The position numbers and the translations under genes were made by a program. The notes beneath the pieces are model-generated. The model was given only the letters and a program-made list of their open reading frames with translations, did no database searches and was not told the DNA's origin. Positions 27,763 to 34,365 of a DNA stretch of 64,000 nt are shown piece by piece. Each line of letters starts with the position of its first letter. The first letter of the stretch is position 1. The DNA is taken from positions 25,947,762-26,011,761 of the forward strand of contig OX453279.1 of the NCBI GenBank assembly GCA_949710005.1. Direction: 5' to 3'. The DNA comes from Ricordea florida. Lineage: Eukaryota > Cnidaria > Anthozoa > Corallimorpharia > Ricordeidae.

Positions 27763-28674
27763 ATGTCAAAACCTATCTTGATCAGACCTTGTCATAAATT
27801 CAACTGGAGTAAGATCCTCATTGAAAAACAAAATCCCAATCAATGGGGTGGTGCTTACTCAAAAGTTTATTTCATGGGTAAGAACAATGTCAAACGTCCA
27901 ATATGCATTGAGATCCCTGAACAAAATGTTTGGGGTATTTCAGGCATATGGGATTTTGGACTCAATGAAAAACAAAAGACCATGGACAACATACAGGGTC
28001 TACAATTTTCATACCCAATGACAAGTAGGGAGACTATGAAGCAACCCACAGAGTCTGAAAGGTCTATTTTTGACATCTTTGACAACTTGAGGCATATGGT
28101 GGCTACAGCTTTGAAGGGTGGATTTTCTAAAGCATCAAAGGCCACTAAAACCGCTTGTAAGAATGCTGGCCCTGACAATCTAATAGTGGCAGTGAAGCCC
28201 ATATACAACTATACCAAAGATCCTAACAAGCCTCAAAGAGCCTATTTTAAGCTGAACACCAAAGATAAGAGTAAGAAGATGAAGTGTTGGACTAAGATCT
28301 ACGACTCTGATGATACAGAACAAACATTTGACGAATACATGGCAGATATGGGTGACACGCCTGATCTGAGTACTGCTAAAATAATCCTGGATTTACAATA
28401 CATCTACTGGGGGAGTCATAATAACACTCCATATGGTGCATCTATTGGATTACGTGTGAGAGAAGTTAAACTAACACCAGTTAAGCGTGATGAAACCTCT
28501 TTCCTATTTGGTGATTTATCTGAAGAGGAGGATGATGAAGAGGAGGAGGAGGATAACGGACATTCATTCTTGAAAGATGATGGGGAGGAGGAAGAGGAGC
28601 AGGAGCAGGAGGAGGAGGAAGAAGATGAAGAGGAAGTGGCTAAGCCAACCACAAGTAAGAAGAAACACACTTAA
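27763..28674 (+). CDS. Acidic-tailed protein resembling giant-virus ssDNA-binding DUF5871 proteins
   Basis: 303 residues. The body (about 1-240) has IRPCHKFNWSKI, a GISGIWDFG block, RAYFKLNTKD, and a late LDLQYIYWGSHNN followed by GASIGLRVREVKLTP. That closing pattern, an aromatic strand then a Gly-x-x-W/L strand leading to 'V.L', recalls DUF5871-type ssDNA-binding proteins of large DNA viruses. The last ~60 residues are almost all Glu/Asp, as in many SSBs where the tail recruits partners. There is no inner homologue. A role coating displaced strands during protein-primed replication would fit, but the assignment is tentative. A TTTAAAAATT core lies about 50 nt upstream. Confidence 0.5.
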   Translation: MSKPILIRPCHKFNWSKILIEKQNPNQWGGAYSKVYFMGKNNVKRPICIEIPEQNVWGISGIWDFGLNEKQKTMDNIQGLQFSYPMTSRETMKQPTESERSIFDIFDNLRHMVATALKGGFSKASKATKTACKNAGPDNLIVAVKPIYNYTKDPNKPQRAYFKLNTKDKSKKMKCWTKIYDSDDTEQTFDEYMADMGDTPDLSTAKIILDLQYIYWGSHNNTPYGASIGLRVREVKLTPVKRDETSFLFGDLSEEEDDEEEEEDNGHSFLKDDGEEEEEQEQEEEEEDEEEVAKPTTSKKKHT

Positions 28675-28690
28675 TTTTAATATTTGAAGT

Positions 28691-28733
28691 TTCCTAGTAT
28701 AACCCTTACTAGGAGACTTAAAGGTAACAATAG
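28691..28733 (+). promoter_or_regulatory. Hairpin plus late box, copy 1
   Basis: cctagtataacccttactagg forms an inverted repeat (cctagta/tactagg) followed by agacttaaaggtaacaatag. The box CTTAAAGGT is about 30 nt before the ATG at 28751. Nearly the same unit recurs at 28961-29001. Confidence 0.6.
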
Positions 28734-28750
28734 TTTATATATATCACAAC

Positions 28751-28933
28751 ATGGCTGACCAAGACCAAATTGCTACAGAAGTCACTAAAGTATTAATGAC
28801 CACAGCTGCAGCTACAGCCATAGAACTGTCAACAATTACATCTGTTGCATCCATAGTTGGACTTAAACCATTAAGAGTTTCGGGTGTGTGTTTGTTGGGA
28901 TTTGCAGCTGTAATTTGGGTTTATTCACTGTGA
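28751..28933 (+). CDS. Small hydrophobic protein
   Basis: 60 residues, mostly hydrophobic after the first dozen: a Thr/Ala-rich helix then VSGVCLLGFAAVIWVYSL, a likely TM at the C-terminus. It has its own hairpin-plus-late-box promoter, which is the main evidence that it is a real gene. No inner homologue and no recognised family. Confidence 0.6.
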   Translation: MADQDQIATEVTKVLMTTAAATAIELSTITSVASIVGLKPLRVSGVCLLGFAAVIWVYSL

Positions 28934-28960
28934 AAAACTAATACAGAAAATCTTTACTCT

Positions 28961-29001
28961 CCTAGTATACCTCTTACTAGGAGACTTAAAGGTTACAATA
29001 G
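28961..29001 (+). promoter_or_regulatory. Hairpin plus late box, copy 2
   Basis: cctagtatacctcttactagg then agacttaaaggttacaatag, 14-25 nt from the ATG at 29015. A direct duplicate of the unit at 28691, so the promoter was copied together with or next to a gene. Confidence 0.6.
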
Positions 29002-29014
29002 ATTAACTCACAAC

Positions 29015-29446
29015 ATGTCTGAAGAAACAAGTCAGGTTGAGCAGATCACTAGAGAGCCTTCTGTCAAAACAAAGGTCAAAGACCCCAAGAGAGTACAGGC
29101 TGGTAAAACTTTATCAGAAAAGAATAAGAGGGCCAGAGAGGCTTTGAAACGTGAAGAGGAAAGGGAGAAGAAGGAAAGGGAAGAGATTGAAAAGGAAGAG
29201 GAGAAGGGTAGTTCTGTTGGTGGAAGGAGTGATTGGATACCAAAACATCTACCATCCCAAACTATTATCCTGACCATAGGTGCAATTGGCCTCGCCGCCT
29301 ATGCCTTATTCACAAACTATCGAGATAGAATAGCTGATCTGCATGTGCCAACACTATTCAATCCACCACCACAGCCCAGAGTCATAGAAAGTCAGCCCGT
29401 GGTCAACACCACAGAGGAAAACGGCTTAAAAGATGATCTGTTGTGA
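29015..29446 (+). CDS. Charged coiled-coil protein with single TM (outer)
   Basis: 143 residues. VKDPKRVQAGKTLSEKNKRA and an Arg/Glu-rich helix (about 20-70) precede a TM-like LTIGAIGLAAYALFTNY at about 90-106 and a Pro-rich tail. Collinear with inner 12056-12466. The long charged helix then membrane anchor suggests a link between membrane and capsid or genome. Its end contains the late box of the next gene (29425-29434). Confidence 0.7.
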   Translation: MSEETSQVEQITREPSVKTKVKDPKRVQAGKTLSEKNKRAREALKREEEREKKEREEIEKEEEKGSSVGGRSDWIPKHLPSQTIILTIGAIGLAAYALFTNYRDRIADLHVPTLFNPPPQPRVIESQPVVNTTEENGLKDDLL

Positions 29447-29452
29447 TCACAA

Positions 29453-29674
29453 ATGGCTGAGAATAAGCTCGTAGAGACAGTTACTAACTCTGCAGTGCTC
29501 ATTGGATTGTCGGCTGGGATGGGCTGGCTGGCCAAAAAGGCTCTTCGGGAGTCGTTTATCGATGACCCATCGACCAATATCATGAACTATGTCAAATGGG
29601 TTGTTTTGTTGACTATAGCTATGTATGTCAAAACCTATTTAGAGGATCAGAAGATACTACCCACAAGCGTTTGA
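29453..29674 (+). CDS. Small double-TM protein (NKLV family, outer)
   Basis: 73 residues: MAENKLVETVTNSAVLIGL, a loop KKALRESFIDDPSTN, a second hydrophobic segment VVLLTIAMYVKTYL, ending EDQKILPTSV. It aligns with inner 11795-12013 nearly end to end. Late box cttaaaagat at 29425-29434 lies 19-28 nt upstream, inside the preceding gene. Probable virion membrane protein of unknown role. Confidence 0.75.
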   Translation: MAENKLVETVTNSAVLIGLSAGMGWLAKKALRESFIDDPSTNIMNYVKWVVLLTIAMYVKTYLEDQKILPTSV

Positions 29675-29676
29675 GT

Positions 29677-30300
29677 ATGAATGATATTAATAAATTCCAA
29701 AGAGATTCACTGAAACATATTAGAACTTCATTTAGAGTTGCTTTGTATCACCAGCAACAAAGGGAAGAAAATCAAGGCTATTCTCATTTAGTCCCAATTC
29801 CTGGATTACCTTCAACAGATTGTATCGTGGAATGGTATCATGGACTTGATTCAAATCATGAACTTAGACGTAACGAGCCGAAACTCAAAGATTACATAAC
29901 ATACATAACAAACGAAGAGGTTGATGAGGAGGCCAAAGATCGATTCAATAAGGATCTATTACGTCATATCAAAATAATGTTTAGGACTGGTTTGTATATG
30001 GAACAACTAAAAGAAGAAGGGTATGATGAGACCCCACCTCCTAGACTACCTTCAACAGATTACATTTTGAATTGGTATTATGATCTCGATTCAAATCATG
30101 AACTTAGGCGTGATGAGCCGAAACTCAAAGACCATATCATACCCAAAGAAAAGCCACCACGACGAGGACCACACCCATTAGTATCATTTACACTCGGAAT
30201 GCTCTCAGCCATCGTAATATCATATCCATTATTGAAAATTTTTAAGAAGAATAACAAGCAATCTGATAACAAACCCGACCTGAAAAATTCTAAGTCTTGA
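29677..30300 (+). CDS. Internally duplicated protein with C-terminal TM
   Basis: 207 residues from ATG 29677, two bases after the previous stop (an in-frame start at 29596 would overlap that gene). Two ~80-residue repeats: each has an LRHI/LKHI..FR helix, a Y/H-Q/E linker, LPSTDxIxxWYxxLDSNHEL and RRxEPKLKDxI. A basic Pro-rich linker (KPPRRGPHP), a TM-like LVSFTLGMLSAIVISYPLL and a Lys-rich tail follow. No inner homologue. Likely a tail-anchored protein with a duplicated soluble domain; family not recognised. Confidence 0.65.
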   Translation: MNDINKFQRDSLKHIRTSFRVALYHQQQREENQGYSHLVPIPGLPSTDCIVEWYHGLDSNHELRRNEPKLKDYITYITNEEVDEEAKDRFNKDLLRHIKIMFRTGLYMEQLKEEGYDETPPPRLPSTDYILNWYYDLDSNHELRRDEPKLKDHIIPKEKPPRRGPHPLVSFTLGMLSAIVISYPLLKIFKKNNKQSDNKPDLKNSKS

Positions 30301-30358
30301 TTTTATGTCACTGCGCATGCGCTGAAATTGTTTAAGAATAAAAACAACAGATGGGTAA

Positions 30359-30763
30359 ATGGGAACTATAGCAGTAATGGTTGGAGGGGCAGTCCTCAAT
30401 GCAACAGCCTTCATTGGTGGGAATTATTTAGCAAAGGTCATTAGCGGCTCATCCTCAGCTGAACTCCAACTTGAAAGGGAAAGGCATGACAAAGCCATGG
30501 AAAAGTACCAAAAAGACTATGCTGCGTACCAAGAGAAACGAATGTCTCTTATTGACTTTGAGAATCGTAGGAAGGATGATAAGAATCAAGCCTCTGAGAA
30601 CATATCAAAGACGGATGAAGCGCTGAGATTGTACAATCAAATCGGTAATCCTCCCAAATTCTCAGACTATTACCGACCCAATTCAGATCAAAAGACTGGA
30701 GAAATGGTTTATGTTTCTGGCGGGATGTTAGCCTTGGGATATATTGCCAGCAAGTGGATATAA
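30359..30763 (+). CDS. Small two-membrane-segment protein (outer)
   Basis: 134 residues: GGAVLNATAFIGGNYLAKVI at the N-terminus, a charged helix (ERHDKAMEKYQKDYAAYQEK), KFSDYYRPN, then VYVSGGMLALGYIASKWI. Collinear with inner 11377-11769. Late-box-like gtttaagaata at 30328-30340. The stop overlaps the next gene's start as TAATG at 30761-30765, so the two may be translated from one message. Confidence 0.75.
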   Translation: MGTIAVMVGGAVLNATAFIGGNYLAKVISGSSSAELQLERERHDKAMEKYQKDYAAYQEKRMSLIDFENRRKDDKNQASENISKTDEALRLYNQIGNPPKFSDYYRPNSDQKTGEMVYVSGGMLALGYIASKWI

Positions 30764-31026
30764 TGACTGACAAAATAACAGATGACAAGATGACTCCACA
30801 TGAATATATTCGTTTGGTAGGATTTAGAGCTGACCAGTTGAAGATGGGTAATAAACCAGTCATAGACTGGCCATTTGATTTCAATCCTATAGCCATTGCC
30901 AAGAGTGAACTCAAACAACGTGTTTTACCCATTTCTATAATTAGAAAGATACCAGACTGTAATTTAAAGACTGGTTTCCGCGATGAAATATGGGACCCAA
31001 ACGACATGAATATACGAGACTTTTGA
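30763..31026 (+). CDS. RPB6-like RNA polymerase subunit
   Basis: 87 residues from ATG 30763 (TAATG overlap). The core TPHEYIRLVGFRADQLKMG, then IDWPFDFNPIAIAKSELKQR and VLPISIIRKIPDCN, follows the conserved RPB6/omega pattern: 'Y...R..G.RA.QL..G', 'DP..IA..EL', 'IP..I.R..PDG'. RPB6 is shared by eukaryotic polymerases I-III and encoded by several large DNA viruses, where it helps assemble the polymerase clamp. Here it could recruit or modify host polymerase for element transcription. No other polymerase subunit is seen in either element, and the inner one lacks this gene. Assignment is from motif reading only. Confidence 0.62.
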   Translation: MTDKITDDKMTPHEYIRLVGFRADQLKMGNKPVIDWPFDFNPIAIAKSELKQRVLPISIIRKIPDCNLKTGFRDEIWDPNDMNIRDF

Positions 31027-31060
31027 ATTAATTTAGAGGTTTCCATATTTGAACACTAAT

Positions 31061-32197
31061 ATGGACACCGACGATACCCTTGATCCAACTATATTAAATG
31101 AGCCCGATGCTTTGGGCGGTGATGATGGTGATGATACCATATATCTAGATCCAATTGATGAAGAATCTCCACTGATTGTGGAAAGTAAAGAAGACAATAG
31201 GGCTCGCGCTTTCAAAAAGATAGAAGAGAAGTTCTACAATTTCGACCCACTAAATTCACCATTCAGTGCAAGAATCGATGATGAGGGGGTATGGGTTAGA
31301 TTGACTGATCGAGTTAACAATAGGGAGCATTTACTTATTGACTCCAAAGGGGATTTGGTAAAATATGACCGACTTCCTGAGACAATCAAGAGATCAATTG
31401 GCATGGATTCTCAGAATCTTGTTCTGAATAATAATAAACTAATTGCTGATTTGAATGAAGCTAATGAAGAAATTAAGGATTTACGTAATGCACTAGATGG
31501 GTTAAGAGCAGTAACGGAAACAAGTCAAATAGAAATAGATCGATATGTTTCAATTGAGAAAGAGTTGAGAGGTATAATTGAACGACATCAAACCAGAATC
31601 GCTGAAAGTGAGAGTTATCTCGAAACTGCAGTTAGAGAGAAGATTGATGCAAAACTATATGCAGAAACTTTACTAAATGATTTGAAAGTATACAAAGATG
31701 AGATTGATAAGAACAAGAAAGATTTGGTTAGCTTGAAGAAGATTGAACAAAGTCGAGATAGCTTAATCAAAAGGGTTAACACCTATGAAGAGCTAGCCAA
31801 GAATAAAATAATTTCCAATCAAGAACAAATAAGCGATCTGGAGAGACAAAATGATGAAATACGTGATAAGATGCCTCTTCGTGATCGTGTGAAGGCCATC
31901 TTCAAGAAATACGGATTCACAGTCTTTGCTGTAATGAGTGCAGTTGGAGTGGTCATTGGGGTTATAGTCTCCAACCTCTCCAAAGGGCTATCGAAATTGG
32001 GCAAAGGCGTTGGTGATGGGCTAAAAACCCTTGGTAAGAAACTTGGTGAGATATTACCTGGGATGGTGGGTGCTATTGTAAGCTTTCTATTCAAGACTGC
32101 TGGAGAGGTCATTTCATTCCTTGGTAAACATGCTTGGCTGTTAATAATGGCAGTTGTGCTTTACTTCATAGAAGAGTTAAAAAGAAAACGTAAATGA
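31061..32197 (+). CDS. Acidic coiled-coil protein with conserved membrane-active C-terminus (outer)
   Basis: 378 residues from ATG 31061 (upstream frame starts at a TTG). The N-terminus is Asp-rich. A folded-looking segment at ~55-110 (ARIDDEGVWVRLTDRVN) is not obvious in the inner copy. A long coiled coil (~125-270) follows. The C-terminal ~100 residues, LRDRVKAIFKKYGFTVFAV to KLGEILPGMVGAIVSFLF and HAWLLIMAVVLYFIE, match inner 10354-11295. Box-like tttagaggttt at 31032-31042, 29 nt upstream. Minor virion protein candidate. Confidence 0.75.
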   Translation: MDTDDTLDPTILNEPDALGGDDGDDTIYLDPIDEESPLIVESKEDNRARAFKKIEEKFYNFDPLNSPFSARIDDEGVWVRLTDRVNNREHLLIDSKGDLVKYDRLPETIKRSIGMDSQNLVLNNNKLIADLNEANEEIKDLRNALDGLRAVTETSQIEIDRYVSIEKELRGIIERHQTRIAESESYLETAVREKIDAKLYAETLLNDLKVYKDEIDKNKKDLVSLKKIEQSRDSLIKRVNTYEELAKNKIISNQEQISDLERQNDEIRDKMPLRDRVKAIFKKYGFTVFAVMSAVGVVIGVIVSNLSKGLSKLGKGVGDGLKTLGKKLGEILPGMVGAIVSFLFKTAGEVISFLGKHAWLLIMAVVLYFIEELKRKRK

Positions 32198-32382
32198 ATC
32201 AAATGAAGACTTACTGTATCAAAGAGAAAAAGCTGACTGATTGTGTGCCTGGTAGTGAAACCTTTACCAAAACATCCAAGGGGAGACCAATGATGAAGTG
32301 TAAATGTTCCAGCTGTGGCATCATCAAAACTCGATTCCTCTCAGATGCTGATTATAGAAATTTAAAGATGAAGAAGGAGTAA
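32194..32382 (+). CDS. DUF5679-like short zinc-ribbon protein
   Basis: 62 residues: TYCIKEKKLTDC, KTSKGRPMMKCKCSSCG, then IKTRFLSDADY. The layout 'YCxKC...T..G.P...G.C..CG.K..F' is that of DUF5679-type zinc ribbons, frequent in phages and viral elements. Here the second Cys of the first pair has become Glu (CIKEK), so zinc binding may rely on other cysteines. The start overlaps the previous stop by four bases (ATGA at 32194); a second ATG at 32203 is possible. No inner homologue. Confidence 0.6.
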   Translation: MNQMKTYCIKEKKLTDCVPGSETFTKTSKGRPMMKCKCSSCGIIKTRFLSDADYRNLKMKKE

Positions 32383-32391
32383 TCAAACAAA

Positions 32392-33024
32392 ATGTTGAGC
32401 ATTACTATGTACGAATCTGAAACCAGGGTGTATTTGGATCCCCCACTGGAAAAGGTTCGGGAGATACAACTCCTTGACTGTATTATACCCAAACGATTGG
32501 TGAACTTCAAAGATCGACAGGGCTTTCTCAAGGAGGATAATCGACCCATCATAATAATTCAACCCGGTACATACTCTCTACGTGATATACACGCAATATT
32601 TCTGAACGACACGGATAATGCCAAGCTATCGATCATTGAGACTGACACTGTTGATTACCTGTATTCTAATAAGAGCTTCAACATTAAACTTACAAGAGGG
32701 CTACAAGTTGGTCTTGGGGTGCCTGAAACCATAACCCCTGGAAAGTTGTACCCCATAAATATACAGATTAAGGAGCCACTGAGACTTATGTGTAGTATAG
32801 TGGACAATAAGTCGTCATATATGAATAAAACTCAATCTGGAGAACCCGTGAAACTCTCACCCTCACACCTCCTTGCCAACATACCATCACAGGATTACCC
32901 AGCCATTCCAGCTCAAAAACATAAGAGTCCCATAAACCACTTCGACTTAAGCATCCTTGACATTGGATGGAAGAAACTTGATCTGAAGGGTTCTCCCATC
33001 ACTTTCAGTTTAAGATTTAGATAA
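32392..33024 (+). CDS. Penton / minor capsid protein candidate (outer)
   Basis: 210 residues, collinear with inner 6826-7461: MLSITMYESETRVYLDPPL, IIQPGTYSLRDI, IIETDTVDYLYSN, YPINIQIKEPLRLMCSIVDN, SPSHLLANIPSQDYP and GSPITFSLRFR. The strand-rich pattern and closing motif suit a single-jelly-roll vertex or minor capsid protein. Late box tttaaagatg at 32361-32370, 22-31 nt upstream and inside the preceding gene. Confidence 0.6.
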   Translation: MLSITMYESETRVYLDPPLEKVREIQLLDCIIPKRLVNFKDRQGFLKEDNRPIIIIQPGTYSLRDIHAIFLNDTDNAKLSIIETDTVDYLYSNKSFNIKLTRGLQVGLGVPETITPGKLYPINIQIKEPLRLMCSIVDNKSSYMNKTQSGEPVKLSPSHLLANIPSQDYPAIPAQKHKSPINHFDLSILDIGWKKLDLKGSPITFSLRFR

Positions 33025-33055
33025 CATCTTAAAAGTAAGTGATAATCATTCCAAA

Positions 33056-33673
33056 ATGGGTGAATATAAAACAATATATCCCAACTTAGAGGCTACTGCA
33101 CCTCCTGCACCTCCTCCAACCCCCACTGATGGACCATCATTCAGGCTTCAGCAATGTTGTGATGCTTTGAATAAACTAAAGTCTGAATTAAGCCACTATG
33201 AAACAGTACTCAAAAAATACAACCGATCCAAGGGTGTATTAATGAATGCAAGCTCGACCTGTGGTATATTGTCTTGCGTCTTAGCGGCTGGTGGACTGGG
33301 CGCATCTCTTAGTGGAGTCGGAATTATCGCATCTATCCCATTGGGAGTAGTAAGTGGCGTATTTGTATTCACATCCATAGCGTGTCAACAAATATCCAAG
33401 AACCTGTCCAAGAAAGCTGTGAAGCATCAAAACACCATTACACTGGCCAAATCCAAAATAAACACCATTGAAGATCTGGTTTCCAAAGCCCTTCGTGACA
33501 ATAAGATCTCTGATGAGCAGTTCTCATTGATCATAGAAGAACTCAAGAACTTCGAAAAGCTCAAGGCTGAAATAAGGGCTAAAGCTCAAAAAAATATGAG
33601 TGGAGAGGACCCAGTGGTATTGAGGCAGAGAGTACGCAAAGAAATCCTCAAAGAACTAAAAGGAGGACCATAA
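33056..33673 (+). CDS. Coiled-coil protein with Gly-rich membrane hairpin (outer)
   Basis: 205 residues. A Pro-rich lead (APPAPPPTP) differs from the inner copy. Then ALNKLKSELSHYETVLKKYN, two Gly/Ser-rich hydrophobic segments (~65-115), a helical QNTITLAKSKINTIEDLVSK and the tail RKEILKELKGGP. Homologue: inner 9715-10311. Late box atcttaaaagt at 33026-33036, 20-30 nt upstream. Confidence 0.75.
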   Translation: MGEYKTIYPNLEATAPPAPPPTPTDGPSFRLQQCCDALNKLKSELSHYETVLKKYNRSKGVLMNASSTCGILSCVLAAGGLGASLSGVGIIASIPLGVVSGVFVFTSIACQQISKNLSKKAVKHQNTITLAKSKINTIEDLVSKALRDNKISDEQFSLIIEELKNFEKLKAEIRAKAQKNMSGEDPVVLRQRVRKEILKELKGGP

Positions 33674-33743
33674 CTATAATTTATGAACACAACAAATACT
33701 AGTTCAAATAGACTTAAAAGGTGGTTATACTAAGAACATAATC

Positions 33744-34046
33744 ATGGCTAATAGACAATCCAGTGAAGAGAAATCCAAGTCCCTAGACCATACTACTACA
33801 TACGTGATGAATAATCAAATTCCAAAATATGCAACTGAAGATGAAGTTCATGCTCTTAGGGAATGGTGTCAAAATGTAAAGAAAATTTCTAAAGAGTTTG
33901 CAACTAAAGGTCAAATTCATTCTTTGCGTTCAGAAATTAATGATATAAAATCTGTTGTAAGTTTGTTATCTTTGGGCGCCTTGGGATACATAGCTTTCAA
34001 TACATTAATATATTCATTAAATTTGATGTATTGGGCACTTTACTAA
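33744..34046 (+). CDS. Small C-terminally anchored protein
   Basis: 100 residues: a polar N-terminal half, a helical middle (ATEDEVHALREWCQNVKKIS) and a hydrophobic end (VVSLLSLGALGYIAFNTLIY) likely to be a TM. Late box gacttaaaaggt at 33711-33722, 22-33 nt upstream, supports it as a real late gene. No inner counterpart and no recognised family. Confidence 0.65.
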   Translation: MANRQSSEEKSKSLDHTTTYVMNNQIPKYATEDEVHALREWCQNVKKISKEFATKGQIHSLRSEINDIKSVVSLLSLGALGYIAFNTLIYSLNLMYWALY

Positions 34047-34049
34047 TGG

Positions 34050-34321
34050 CTTAAAAGTTTGAACTCTTCTACCCAAATTCTTTGACTATGCCAATACCGA
34101 TGGACTTAATATGTGATTTCAGAAATAAGTATCCAAAGGCTAAACGTGGTAAATTCAGACTTCAGACTGATCAATTTGGAGGTTACATTAAGTGGAACCA
34201 TAATGGAAAAACAATCATGTCTGAGGACCCTACTGACAAAACATGTATTGATGATTTATCACCCTGTTTGAAAAGACTATTATGGATAGATTTAGGATTG
34301 ATTGATGAATCTACAAACTAA
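34050..34321 (+). pseudogene. Truncated duplicate of promoter and 5' end of the 34366 gene
   Basis: The leader ggcttaaaagtttgaac and the first ~70 codons of the next gene are repeated here. ATG 34088 reads to a stop at 34319-34321 after about 77 residues. The copies share FRNKYPKA, GGYI.W, TIMS and LSP.LKRLLWIDLGL, but the truncated one has lost a residue in EDPTDKT. A partial tandem duplication. It could still make a short decoy protein, but I read it as a relic. Confidence 0.7.
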
Positions 34322-34365
34322 TGGCTTAAAAGTTTGAACCCTTCTACCCAAATTCTGGATAGAAG

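Larger units (their letters stand above)
25150..34335 (+). promoter_or_regulatory. Set of late boxes (CTTAAAAGGT-like) in the outer structural block
   Basis: Boxes with core TTAAAAG or TTAAAGG lie about 20-40 nt before the ATG of at least nine outer genes. Positions: 28716, 28985, 29425, 30328, 32361, 33026, 33711, 34050 and 34324, with weaker forms at 26493 and 31032. It is an element-specific variant of the inner TTTAAAGAT box. I see none before 27155 or 32194, whose starts abut or overlap the upstream gene. Confidence 0.65.

Noticed and set aside
34050..34321. Independent small virion gene
   Set aside because: Leader and coding part are both copies of the next gene's start, so a truncated duplicate is the simpler reading.
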